Origin: Oceanicaulis sp. HTCC2633
GTDB taxonomy: Bacteria; Pseudomonadota; Alphaproteobacteria; Caulobacterales; Maricaulaceae
Assembly: GCF_000152745.1 (NCBI RefSeq)
Contig: NZ_CH672428.1
Location: 492,916-556,915, forward strand
Direction of reading: 5' to 3'
Length of the DNA stretch: 64,000 nucleotides
Part shown: piece after piece, positions 1 through 8,244 of the stretch
Layout of the letters: each line of letters starts with the position of its first letter
How positions within the stretch are numbered: the first letter of the stretch is position 1
Made by a program: the position numbers and the translations under genes
The notes under the pieces: model-generated
Database searches by the model: none
What the model was told of the DNA's origin: nothing
What the model saw: only the letters and a program-made list of their open reading frames with translations

Positions 1-650
1 ACCTGACTACGGTTAAGGTCATTCAGGGCTACAACAAGGAATGATGAATTGGCGTCTGCCTGAGGTTTGCTCTCTTGCGCTTTGCCGGTGCCTGACGCCC
101 CATCATCTGGTGCTGTCTGGATGGGGGCGAACGGGATCTCCTTCGCGCATAAGGCTCGGTCGGTATTGGGCCTCCAGGCAGAGGCGCGCCCCGTTATAAC
201 CACATGTAGACGCTGTCTAGTCGACGCTACTTTGCGACCGATCCGCTTGATCGCTTTTTCAAAGTCCCCCGGATCACGGAGGCGCGCTTCATCAACCGAG
301 TCGAGAAAAAGCCACGCCTCGTGGTCTGCTGCCAACCAAGCCTCAAAGTCCGTTAGGCTACCTTCTTCAAAAGCGATTTCGTCGATTGCGTCAGTTAAAT
401 GCTCAAGCCGCAGGAAGAATGCGCTCTTGCCCTCGCTAATCAGGCGCTTGGCCGCATTCCTGATCTCTTCAGTTTTGCCGGACCCTGCCTCGGACAAAAT
501 GATGACACGTCGATGCGTGAGAAGGTCAGACCACTTTTTGTAATTTGAACGACCGAGGAGGGCGAGATACTCGGATTGATCATCATCGACGTCTCCGAGC
601 TCGCGGAATGTTCGATCAAGATCGATGAAATAGTCTTCTGAGGGGCGCAT
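1..650 (-). CDS. NACHT/STAND-like P-loop NTPase, N-terminal part (runs off left edge)
   Basis: An uninterrupted reading frame of 216 codons starts at ATG 650 and is still open at base 1, so only the N-terminus is present. After about 48 residues there is a Walker A loop, SEAGSGKT (residues 53-60). A Walker B segment, LFLDSVDEA, follows at about 114-122, and then VVITGR (150-155), which fits a sensor strand. This order and the 'LDSVDEA' style are typical of NACHT/STAND ATPases, which act as regulated switches and include many bacterial anti-phage sensors. The sensor and effector parts lie outside the window, so the role is inferred only from the NTPase core. Base and codon use is visibly more AT-rich than in the genes to the right, which suggests horizontal acquisition. 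No strong ribosome site precedes the ATG. An AAA-type ATPase of another kind is possible. Confidence 0.72.
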   Translation of the reverse strand, partial: MRPSEDYFIDLDRTFRELGDVDDDQSEYLALLGRSNYKKWSDLLTHRRVIILSEAGSGKTEEIRNAAKRLISEGKSAFFLRLEHLTDAIDEIAFEEGSLTDFEAWLAADHEAWLFLDSVDEARLRDPGDFEKAIKRIGRKVASTRQRLHVVITGRASAWRPNTDRALCAKEIPFAPIQTAPDDGASGTGKAQESKPQADANSSFLVVALNDLNRSQ

Positions 651-1217
651 GGGATGTCTTATGGAAGGGATATTTTACCTTCAAGGGATTCGGCCGAGGG
701 TGGGAGCCCGTTGGCGGAAATGGCATCTCGAACATAGGAATATACGGGCAGGAATTGACCCAGCCCCCTGATCCGGGCCGGAGGTTCTGAGGGCCTGACC
801 ACGGTTGGTCCGCTATCGGGATTTTCCGGACAAAGATTTTTACTGAACCGTTTTCCGCCTACGGCGGTTGCGCTCACCCACGCCGCGAAGCGCAAGCGCT
901 TCACAGCGCGGCCGAGCACTCTGAACAACGAGACCGAAGAGTCACATCCCAGGTTTTTTTCAGTCCGGACGGGACGCACCATTTTTGATGAAATGACCGC
1001 GCACCAGTGATCTAGCGACGTGCACACGGATCAGCTTGTTAGAGCTGAATGTTTTGCCCGCACCATTCCGCGAAAGTTCCGCCTTTAGTACCTTTCTCGG
1101 CAGGTCTCACTGGCCCGCATTGGTGACAAACTTCAAATTAAACACGTTTGTTATCTTGATATTCTCAACCCGCCCCTCACACTCCTGAATAAGTTCACTG
1201 AGTGATGGAGGCGATTC
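651..1217. other. Gene-poor junction without a convincing coding region
   Basis: Between the edge NTPase and the first Hpt-receiver gene lie 567 bases without a recognisable gene. A 122-codon frame on the minus strand (659-1027) ends 8 bases before the NTPase start. Its translation shows no family features and it has no clear ribosome site, so I do not call it. The stretch holds a strong hairpin at 882-912. No tRNA end, integrase or flanking direct repeat was seen, so there is no proof that this is an island boundary, although base composition changes around here. Confidence 0.5.
882..912. repeat. Intergenic inverted repeat / hairpin
   Basis: GCCGCG at 882-887 pairs with CGCGGC at 907-912, and AAGCGC at 888-893 pairs with GCGCTT at 896-901 around an AA loop. 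A five-base bulge (902-906) separates the two helices on one side. This gives 12 possible base pairs in otherwise gene-free DNA. No T-run follows on either strand, so it does not look like a standard terminator. Its role is unknown. Confidence 0.5.
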
Positions 1218-1982
1218 ATGCCGACCTCGACAGATCTATCGGACCTGCGCCGCACCTTCCTGAGCCGGGCCCATGACGACATCCAGGCCTTGCACGCCCG
1301 CCTGCAGACCGATGGAGGATCTGACGTTGATCCAGATTTGCTGGATGACGTCGCGAGGCTGTCGCATCGACTCCTGGGGTCGTACGGATCCTTTGGTTTT
1401 CCAGCCATGGCTCGCAATTTCGAGCTCATCGAGGAGGTCGCCCTCACCCAGCTTTCTTCGGACCTTGATGCTCGCCCCGCATTGAAACAGACGCGCCTGC
1501 CGGACATGATCGCCGACATGCTCGATCAGGCGGGCGTGCTCAGGGATCTGGGCTATGAGCCTCGTACCGAAGACCTGTCAGTGTCGCCCCTTGTGGACCC
1601 CAGGGACAACAAACGCATTCTCTTTGTGGATGACGACACCAATCTTCATGGCCTCGCTGAGATGTATCTCAAGGAGGAAGGTTATTCTTCAGTCATTTAC
1701 GAGACATGCGCCAAAAACGCGGTCGAATACCTCAGCGCGCATTCCGTCGACGCCATAATCTGCGACTGGCAGCTTGAGGGCGACAATGGTCTCGACCTGC
1801 TCAGGAAAGTTCGCTCGGGCGGCTTGCAGCCCTCACGGGAAACGCCGTTCATTTTCATGACCGTCCCCTCCTCAAAGCAGGCGATCGAACGCGCCGGCCT
1901 GTACCGGCCGGATGGCTATCTCCTCAAACCCTTTGACGCGCATCGCCTTCATGGCGTTCTGGGGCGCGCGCTCGCGAACTGA
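1218..1982 (+). CDS. Hpt-receiver hybrid phosphorelay protein (first copy)
   Basis: This 254-residue protein has an Hpt-like N-terminus and a C-terminal receiver domain. The likely Hpt histidine is H50, in SHRLLGS; the usual Lys after the Leu is replaced by Leu. The receiver (about 132-250) has the acidic pocket D138-D140, the phospho-acceptor D183 in ICDWQLEGDNG and the conserved K237 in LLKPF. It would shuttle phosphoryl groups in the cytoplasm between a hybrid or partner kinase and a downstream regulator. The start is set by GGAGG eight bases upstream of ATG 1218. The next gene downstream has the same architecture, and a kinase and a stand-alone receiver face them, so the four probably form one relay. 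Hpt and receiver calls are from motifs; the pathway output is unknown. Confidence 0.82.
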   Translation: MPTSTDLSDLRRTFLSRAHDDIQALHARLQTDGGSDVDPDLLDDVARLSHRLLGSYGSFGFPAMARNFELIEEVALTQLSSDLDARPALKQTRLPDMIADMLDQAGVLRDLGYEPRTEDLSVSPLVDPRDNKRILFVDDDTNLHGLAEMYLKEEGYSSVIYETCAKNAVEYLSAHSVDAIICDWQLEGDNGLDLLRKVRSGGLQPSRETPFIFMTVPSSKQAIERAGLYRPDGYLLKPFDAHRLHGVLGRALAN

Positions 1983-2052
1983 TCGGACACGGTGGGTAAC
2001 GATTGCAATAGAACCCTCGCATAGAGTGGGCCCAGCCTTAACGGAGTCCTGT

Positions 2053-2856
2053 ATGCCCAGCGCAAACCCGAGACGTGTCGTCGAACAGTTCTGCAACAGG
2101 TTTCCAGAACAACTTGCCGCCTTGACCCGGATCATGGGTGATGACAAGGCATCCCAATTCGAGCTCAAGCAGAACCTCAAATCTCTACATACGGAAAGTC
2201 ACCGTCTGAAAGGCGCTGCGTACTGCATGGGATTTCCGATCCTGGGGGCGCAGTTCTTCAAGCTGGAACAGGATGCGGATGAGCTCCTGCAATCGAAACA
2301 GGACATCACGCCGAAGCGCATGGAGCGCATCTATGTCAGCTTGAGCAAGATTGCGAAACTGCGCAGCTATGTCACGGCCGACCATTCCAAGCTGGTGCAA
2401 AGTTTTGAGAATCCAGCGCCAAGATCCTATGGGGATGACCAGGCCGATGCTCTTCGAAAGCTCCTGAAGGTTCAACGCATCCTCTTTGTCGAGGACGATA
2501 TATCCGTGCGCAATCTCGTGCGGGAACTTCTGACGGATATCGGCGTCGGCGAAGTTCGCATGGCGAGTTCGGGACAGGAAGCCTTGGCGCTGATGCGCAC
2601 CTACACGCCGACCATGTTGCTTTCTGACTGGTACATGCAACCTGTAGACGGCTTGTCGCTTCTCAGGCAGGTGCGCTCTGGTCAGACCCGCCTTCCCAGC
2701 CAGACCCCCATCATCTTTCTGACGTCAGAGAACAACGCCGAGAAAATTCACTCCGTGATCCGGAACGGAGTCGATCATGTCCTCATCAAACCCTTCAATC
2801 GGGCTGTGGTCATGCGCGCCATCAGCCGGATCGCCCAGCAACAACGTCCGCACTAG
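2053..2856 (+). CDS. Hpt-receiver hybrid phosphorelay protein (second copy)
   Basis: This 267-residue protein repeats the Hpt-then-receiver layout of its upstream neighbour. The Hpt histidine is H50 in ESHRLKGAA, matching the canonical HxLKG signature better than the first copy. The receiver near the C-terminus has VEDD, the phospho-acceptor D192 in LLSDWYMQPVDG and K246 in LIKPF. The frame is open further upstream to 1912, but that part overlaps the first copy. ATG 2053 with GGAG shortly before it is the sensible start. The stop codon TAG shares the tetramer CTAG (2853-2856) with the stop of the convergent receiver gene. Both copies likely arose by duplication and have since diverged strongly outside the motifs. 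Confidence 0.85.
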   Translation: MPSANPRRVVEQFCNRFPEQLAALTRIMGDDKASQFELKQNLKSLHTESHRLKGAAYCMGFPILGAQFFKLEQDADELLQSKQDITPKRMERIYVSLSKIAKLRSYVTADHSKLVQSFENPAPRSYGDDQADALRKLLKVQRILFVEDDISVRNLVRELLTDIGVGEVRMASSGQEALALMRTYTPTMLLSDWYMQPVDGLSLLRQVRSGQTRLPSQTPIIFLTSENNAEKIHSVIRNGVDHVLIKPFNRAVVMRAISRIAQQQRPH

Positions 2857-3236
2857 CCGTCCAGACCTTCCCAGATCTTCAGCAAGCTCTCCGGCAAAGT
2901 CATCGGATCGAAAGGCTTGACGATGACCGACTGGGCGCCCGCGCTGATATAGGCGTCAAGTTCATGGGATTGCGCCTTGGCCGTCATGAAGATCACGGGC
3001 GTGTTCATGAGTTCCGGCTTCTGTCTGAGCGCCGCCAGAACCTCCAGCCCATTCATTCCAGGCATCATCATGTCCAGCATGATCAGCTGGGGTTCGTCTT
3101 GCCCAAGCCTGGCGAGCGCTGTTGGCCCGTCCTCGTAAAGCTGCACGCTGAAGCCGCCGATCTCACTGAGCGACATGTTCAGGATCATCCGGATATCCGG
3201 ATCATCCTCGACACACGCGATCCTCTTGAGCGTCAT
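2853..3236 (-). CDS. Single-domain response regulator (CheY-like)
   Basis: This 127-residue protein is a lone receiver domain with no output domain. The acidic pair is E10-D12 in CVEDD, the phospho-acceptor is D55 in LIMLDMMMPGMNG, followed by the switch Thr in FMTA and the Lys of IVKPF. The frame is open upstream into the kinase gene, but the receiver fold begins at ATG 3236, 7 bases after the kinase stop. It is almost certainly co-transcribed with that kinase and is its probable first phosphate acceptor. As it has no DNA-binding part, it either acts by protein contact or passes phosphate to an Hpt domain, for which the two facing genes are candidates. Confidence 0.88.
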   Translation of the reverse strand: MTLKRIACVEDDPDIRMILNMSLSEIGGFSVQLYEDGPTALARLGQDEPQLIMLDMMMPGMNGLEVLAALRQKPELMNTPVIFMTAKAQSHELDAYISAGAQSVIVKPFDPMTLPESLLKIWEGLDG

Positions 3237-3243
3237 CCGATGA

Positions 3244-5556
3244 TCATCCGATCTGGGTCTGGAGGCTGATGAAGTCAGTCGTCTCGTCGACGAGGGGGTC
3301 AACGGCGACGGCGTCAACGATCGGAAGCAGGATATGGAAGACTGTCCCCTCACCGACCTTGGTGTCGAAACTGATCTCCCCATCAAAGGCTTCAACGAGG
3401 TTCTTGGTGATATTCAGGCCAAGGCCATTCCCGCCGACGCGACGTGTGGTCGAACTGTCAGCCTGGGAGAAGCGGTCAAAGATGCGTGGCTGGAATTCTT
3501 CCGGAATTCCGGGGCCATTGTCGGCCACGGAGATCCGGATATGGCCGTCCTCAAGCCTGCGCGTGAGAATTGTCACGGTCTCTCCGGCCGGGGAATATTT
3601 CGCCGCATTGGACAAGAGATTGACCAGCGCCTGGGTGAAGCGTGACACATCCAGACGGACGGGCGGGTCATCGGCCTTCAGGTCGAGCACGAATTGGACA
3701 TCATGCTCCTCGGCCAGAACGCGATGGCTTTCCACGACATCCTGCACGAGGTCATCACAGGGCACCTCTTCCATCCGGTATTCCAGCTTGCCGGCGGCGA
3801 TCTTCTCAAGATCGAGGATGTCATTGACCAGATGATGCAGACGGTCACAGCTACGTTGGGCCATATCCAGCAATGTGGACGCCTTCTGGTCATCCTTGAA
3901 CTTCGCCTGCAGGCGTGCCTGAAGCAGGCTCAAGGAGCCCAGCATGGATGTCAGGGGCGTTCTCAGCTCGTGGTTCACCGTGGAGACAAACTCGTCCTTC
4001 ATCACCTCCATCTGCTTGCGCGCTGAAATATCCCGGATCATCAGGCCGAAAAGCTTGCCGTCAGCCCTCTGAACATCACTCAGGGTCAGCTCGACAGGCA
4101 GGGGCTCAGCATTCTTCATGCATGCTTCCGCCTCGAAGGTTTCACCCACCAGATGCTGCTCGATGAAACACGAGATCTTCCGGACAGCTCCCTCACGCTC
4201 CTGCCGGACGCCATCCGGCAGCAGGACTGAAATATCCTGGCCGATCAGCTCGTCCTCTGCATATCCGAACATGACTCTTGCGGCTGGGTTCAGGGACTGA
4301 ATGGATCCGTCCGGCCGCATCAGGATCAAGCCATCGATGATGTTCTCGAATGTATTGGCGCTCAGCTCATTCTGCTTGAGGGCCTGCGTCATCTCCATGA
4401 AGGCGCGACCCAGCTCGCCGATTTCGTCATTATTGCTGAAACTGATCGCTATGGGTTCCCGGGACTGGCCATAGGTGAGCACGGCCTCGGTCAACTCTCC
4501 CAGGGGGCGGGTCAGGCTGGTGACGAAGAGCAAAGACCCAATCGCGGTCAGCACCACCAGGCTGACCGCTAGCAACATGGATTGCTGGCGAATGGCGTAG
4601 GCGCCCTGCATCAGCGCTTCGTTCGGTTCGCCAACCAGAATCCGGAAGATCAGACCGTTCCCGCCACCCTCACCGGCTTCCAGGGTGTGGAGGACATAGG
4701 TGTAACCGTCGACGTCCTGAAGCGCTTCGGCATCCAGACTGAGGAGTTCAGGCGGCTCGAAGCCCGCCTGGAAGGCGAACTCATTGCGCACCACGCCCTG
4801 GTCCGGAAGGTAATGGATGAAATTGTCCTGGGAATCCGAGATGTAGACTTCATAGTCCGGCGCGGCCTCTAGCAGCGCCTCTTCCATGATCACGCGTATG
4901 TCGGAATTGATCACGATGATCCCGAAAGGGTCGCCTTCGGGCGTCCGCACAGAGACGATGGTCCTCACCGTTGGCGTCATGTCCCCGCTGGGACCGCCAA
5001 ACTCGCGATTGACCGTAATGGGAGAGGTGTAGATGGCGTCCTGCGGCGTCATCAATCCAGGCTGGAAATAGAACTCCTCTCCCTTCCTCTGAAGCTCCTG
5101 CGCATCAACGATTTCATACCCTTCGGCCAAACGGTTGACGCGGACGATCTCTCGCCCGCCATCTTCTATGCCAATAAAGCGGATTTGCGTGTATTCACGC
5201 TCAACCTCGAGATGGGACCTGAAGATGTCCGCCAGTCTCTCCCGCCAGGTCTCGAGCGTGCTGCCATCATATGGGTCGACGCCATTGTTGGCTTTTGCCC
5301 GTATGATGCCCTCGATGGGCGGCGTATTGCGGATGATGAAGGCCTGATCATTCGCAATCTGGAACGCGCTTTGTATGTGAGCGGCGACCACGCGGGTCTC
5401 GGCATGCAGCTCCGCGCGCGCCGCGGTCCGGCTCATCGAACTGGCCTGGATAAAATTCGCAAATCCCACAACCATGGCGACGGAAACCGTCACCGTGACC
5501 ACAAGGATGAGAATCTTGGCGCGAAGGGAGACAGTTGTGAGAATCGTGATCTCCAT
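3244..5556 (-). CDS. Membrane sensor histidine kinase (dCache-like sensor, HAMP, PAS, HisKA, HATPase)
   Basis: About 770 residues. A first membrane helix lies at about 10-35, then a periplasmic region of about 280 residues, probably a double-Cache sensor. A second helix follows at about 325-348, then a HAMP linker, a PAS domain (starting near FENIIDGLILMRPDGSI), a dimerisation/phospho-acceptor segment VNHELRTPLTSMLG, and an ATPase with NLLSNAAKYSP, DNGPGIP and GLGL boxes. It phosphorylates itself on the His of NHELRTP in response to an extracellular or membrane signal. The frame can start at TTG 5568, but ATG 5556 is preferred; neither has an obvious ribosome site. It is followed directly by a stand-alone receiver and faces two Hpt-receiver genes. 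Confidence 0.88.
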   Translation of the reverse strand: MEITILTTVSLRAKILILVVTVTVSVAMVVGFANFIQASSMSRTAARAELHAETRVVAAHIQSAFQIANDQAFIIRNTPPIEGIIRAKANNGVDPYDGSTLETWRERLADIFRSHLEVEREYTQIRFIGIEDGGREIVRVNRLAEGYEIVDAQELQRKGEEFYFQPGLMTPQDAIYTSPITVNREFGGPSGDMTPTVRTIVSVRTPEGDPFGIIVINSDIRVIMEEALLEAAPDYEVYISDSQDNFIHYLPDQGVVRNEFAFQAGFEPPELLSLDAEALQDVDGYTYVLHTLEAGEGGGNGLIFRILVGEPNEALMQGAYAIRQQSMLLAVSLVVLTAIGSLLFVTSLTRPLGELTEAVLTYGQSREPIAISFSNNDEIGELGRAFMEMTQALKQNELSANTFENIIDGLILMRPDGSIQSLNPAARVMFGYAEDELIGQDISVLLPDGVRQEREGAVRKISCFIEQHLVGETFEAEACMKNAEPLPVELTLSDVQRADGKLFGLMIRDISARKQMEVMKDEFVSTVNHELRTPLTSMLGSLSLLQARLQAKFKDDQKASTLLDMAQRSCDRLHHLVNDILDLEKIAAGKLEYRMEEVPCDDLVQDVVESHRVLAEEHDVQFVLDLKADDPPVRLDVSRFTQALVNLLSNAAKYSPAGETVTILTRRLEDGHIRISVADNGPGIPEEFQPRIFDRFSQADSSTTRRVGGNGLGLNITKNLVEAFDGEISFDTKVGEGTVFHILLPIVDAVAVDPLVDETTDFISLQTQIG

Positions 5557-5689
5557 AAACACAACCAATGAATGCGATCAGGTTCGGCTGTGCAACTGAA
5601 AAAACAATGAACCATCAAGCGCGTTTCCGGCACCCCTTCCCCAAGGACACCGACTTCCCTTATTCAGCAGGGAATCTGTTTTCACCCGA

Positions 5690-6562
5690 ATGCGCTGGAT
5701 GATGATGACCGATAACCCCGACACTGCAGCCTGCTTTCCCTATCGTGATCGCGAGGCCATCGACTCAAAGCCGGTTGGAGCGCTGGATCGTTTGCTCGCC
5801 ATCATGGACAGGTTGCGCGATCCCGACGGCGGTTGCCCCTGGGATATCGAACAGACATTCCGCACCATCGCCCCCTACACGATCGAGGAGGCCTACGAAG
5901 TCGCGGACGCGATCGAGCGCGAAGACATGGCTGAACTCAAGGACGAGCTCGGCGATCTTCTCTTCCAGGTCGTTTTCCATAGCCAGATGGCGCAAGAGGA
6001 AGGCCTCTTCCGCTTCGAGGACGTCGCCGACGCGATTTCAGAGAAGATGTTGCGTCGCCATCCCCATGTCTTCTCGGATGCGGATGCGCGGGACGCCCAA
6101 TCCCAGATCAGCGCCTGGGAGGCCCAGAAAGCAGAGGAACGCGCGGCGAAGGCCGATAAAGACCCGTCTGTGCTGGCCAATCTGCCCGTCGCCCTGCCCG
6201 CCTTGTTGCGGGCTGAGAAACTCTCCAAACGTGCGGCCCGGGTCGGGTTTGACTGGCCGGACATCGATCAGGTTCTGGACAAGATCGAGGAAGAATTGAC
6301 TGAAGTCCGGGAGGCCATCGCCGAGGACGACCCGGCGCATATTCACGAAGAGATCGGAGATCTCCTGTTCGCGGTTTCCAATCTCGCGCGCAAACTCCAG
6401 CTGGATCCGGAAACCGCACTGCGGGACGCCAACGCGAAATTCGAACGTCGTTTCCGCGGCGTGGAAGCGCGTCTGACCCGCGAAGGCGAGAGTGTTCAGG
6501 AGGCAGACCTTGAAACCATGGAAGCCCTGTGGCTCGCGGTCAAAACCGAGGAGCGGTCCTAG
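5690..6562 (+). CDS. mazG: Nucleoside triphosphate pyrophosphohydrolase MazG
   Basis: MazG hydrolyses NTPs and dNTPs to the monophosphate and pyrophosphate, a house-cleaning and stringent-response-linked activity. The 290-residue product has two MazG folds. The first shows DGGCPWD, then EEAYEVADAI and DELGDLLFQVVFH, the metal-binding Glu/Asp clusters of the family. The second, near residues 180-260, has EEELTEVREAI and EEIGDLLFAVSNL. Length matches the tandem-domain family. The start is uncertain: ATG 5690 is followed by three in-frame ATGs (5699, 5702, 5705) and the ribosome site is weak. The gene is convergent with hflX and their stop codons share CTAG at 6559-6562. Confidence 0.95.
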   Translation: MRWMMMTDNPDTAACFPYRDREAIDSKPVGALDRLLAIMDRLRDPDGGCPWDIEQTFRTIAPYTIEEAYEVADAIEREDMAELKDELGDLLFQVVFHSQMAQEEGLFRFEDVADAISEKMLRRHPHVFSDADARDAQSQISAWEAQKAEERAAKADKDPSVLANLPVALPALLRAEKLSKRAARVGFDWPDIDQVLDKIEEELTEVREAIAEDDPAHIHEEIGDLLFAVSNLARKLQLDPETALRDANAKFERRFRGVEARLTREGESVQEADLETMEALWLAVKTEERS

Positions 6563-7890
6563 TCAGCCAGGCTGTCAGCCTCTTCGAAAACGCCATAACG
6601 CTGGTTGAATCGGCCGGCGTCCGCTTCACTCAGGCGCACATGCACGCTCACCACGCCCGTATCGCGATCTGTGGTCTCTGACAGGATCGCGCCATGGCGA
6701 TGCACAAAGGCCAGCGCTTCCGCATCAGACGGGCCGAACTCCAGGCGCAGGGCGACATCATCAACGGACAGGGCCAGTTCGACCTGTTCCAGAAGCGCGT
6801 CAACGCCCGCCCCCGTCACGGCGGAGGTCACGATGCTGACAGGCCCGTTATCCCGCTTGGGCAGCTTGGCGCGCCAGACCAGCTCTTCATGATCCTCAGC
6901 AGACAGCTGATCAGCCTTGTTCCAGGCTTCAATGACGTGCTGGTCTGCTTCTGCTCCGGCGCCCAGGGCGGCCAGGACCGATTCCACATCCGCCTTGCGG
7001 CCTTCATGGTCGGGATCGGCCATGTCGCGCACATGGATGAGTACATCCGCCTCGATCACCTCTTCGAGTGTCGCGCGGAACGCTGCAATCAGCTCGGTCG
7101 GCAAGTCCGTGATGAAGCCCACCGTATCACTCATCAGGACGCGGCGGCCTGAGGGCAGTTTGACGCCGCGCACCGTGGGATCCAGCGTTGCGAACGGCAT
7201 GTCCTTGGCGAGAACCTGTGCGTCCGAGAGCAGGTTGAAGAGGGTCGACTTGCCCGCATTCGTGTAACCGACAAGGGCGACTGTGGGCCAGGGCGCGGTC
7301 TGGCGCTTCTTGCGGTGCAGGGAGCGGGTGCGCTTGACCTCGTCCAGCTCGCGGCGGAGCTTGGCCATCTTGTCCGCGAGAATACGACGGTCCGTTTCGA
7401 TCTGGGTTTCCCCCGGACCGGCCAGGAAGCCGCGACCGCCGCGCTGGCGCTCAAGGTGGGTCCAGGTGCGCACAAGGCGCGAGCGCTCATACGCCAGGCG
7501 CGCCAGCTCGACCTGCAATCGGCCCTCGCGCGTTTGCGCGCGCAAGCCGAAGATCTCGAGGATCAGACCGGTCCGATCAATCACCTTGGCATTGAGCTTC
7601 TTTTCCAGATTGCGTTGCTGGATGGGGCTCAACGCAGCGTCAATGATGACGACCGTGATCTCGGCGTCTTTCACGCGTTCAGCGATCTGCGCGATCTTGC
7701 CGGTGCCGAAGAAGCCGCTCGCCTCAACACGGCGCAGCGGCTCGATGCGGGCTTCCGCCGTGACCAGATCCAGAGCTTGCGCCAGGCCAATGGCCTCTTC
7801 CAACCGCGCCTGAGCGCGATTGGCGTCCGTCCCCGGATATTGCGGAGAGAGAACGAGTGCGGTTTGCGGCGCGGGCTTGCGGTCGATCAA
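6559..7890 (-). CDS. hflX: Ribosome-associated GTPase HflX
   Basis: HflX is a GTPase that binds ribosomes and rescues stalled or stress-damaged ones. The 443-residue protein has the N-terminal HflX nucleotide-binding region, a GERGPGE-type linker seen here as AGPGETQIE, and a G domain with GYTNAGKST (G1), DTVGFI (G3) and WNKAD (G4). It starts with TTG at 7890, where TTGA overlaps the TGA stop of hfq, which implies translational coupling. The hfq-hflX pairing is a conserved arrangement in proteobacteria. Its end overlaps that of mazG by four bases. Confidence 0.96.
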   Translation of the reverse strand: MIDRKPAPQTALVLSPQYPGTDANRAQARLEEAIGLAQALDLVTAEARIEPLRRVEASGFFGTGKIAQIAERVKDAEITVVIIDAALSPIQQRNLEKKLNAKVIDRTGLILEIFGLRAQTREGRLQVELARLAYERSRLVRTWTHLERQRGGRGFLAGPGETQIETDRRILADKMAKLRRELDEVKRTRSLHRKKRQTAPWPTVALVGYTNAGKSTLFNLLSDAQVLAKDMPFATLDPTVRGVKLPSGRRVLMSDTVGFITDLPTELIAAFRATLEEVIEADVLIHVRDMADPDHEGRKADVESVLAALGAGAEADQHVIEAWNKADQLSAEDHEELVWRAKLPKRDNGPVSIVTSAVTGAGVDALLEQVELALSVDDVALRLEFGPSDAEALAFVHRHGAILSETTDRDTGVVSVHVRLSEADAGRFNQRYGVFEEADSLAD

Positions 7891-8144
7891 TCCTCGGCGT
7901 CTCCTTCGGCCTCGTCCTTGTCAAACAGCTGGACGGGCTGGCTTGGCATGATGGTGGAAATGGCGTGCTTGTAGACAAGCTGGATCTGGCCTTCGCGGCG
8001 AAGCAGAACGCAAAAATTGTCAAACCAGGTGACAACGCCCTGAAGTTTTACGCCATTGACCAGAAAGATGGTGAGAGGAGTCTTGCCCTTGCGAACCGTG
8101 TTGAGAAAAACGTCCTGCAGGTTTTGTTTCTTATCGTTAGACAT
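7887..8144 (-). CDS. hfq: RNA chaperone Hfq
   Basis: Hfq is the hexameric Sm-like chaperone that pairs small RNAs with mRNAs. The 85-residue protein contains the Sm1 motif around [15 protein letters not shown] and the Sm2 motif [10 protein letters not shown], followed by a short acidic C-terminal tail rich in Asp and Glu, as is usual in alphaproteobacteria. The open frame extends to 8174, but ATG 8144 begins the conserved [10 protein letters not shown]. The gene overlaps the TTG start of hflX. About 100 bases without a gene separate it from trkH upstream, so it may have its own promoter there. Confidence 0.97.
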   Translation of the reverse strand: MSNDKKQNLQDVFLNTVRKGKTPLTIFLVNGVKLQGVVTWFDNFCVLLRREGQIQLVYKHAISTIMPSQPVQLFDKDEAEGDAED

Positions 8145-8244
8145 CGGCCTTATCGCACTTGAATTCCGGCGCAATCCGTGCGCCCCCTCAGTTAGGTAAA
8201 CATACCTTGGCCTGGCTGCAACAGGATTGCCTGTCAGCGCTCAG

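Noticed and set aside
67-543. A 158-codon plus-strand frame at the left edge
   Set aside because: It is the shadow of the minus-strand NTPase, whose Walker motifs are in the other frame.
659-1027. A 122-codon minus-strand frame just before the NTPase
   Set aside because: No recognisable family, no ribosome site and a composition unlike a protein; kept only as a description of the gap.
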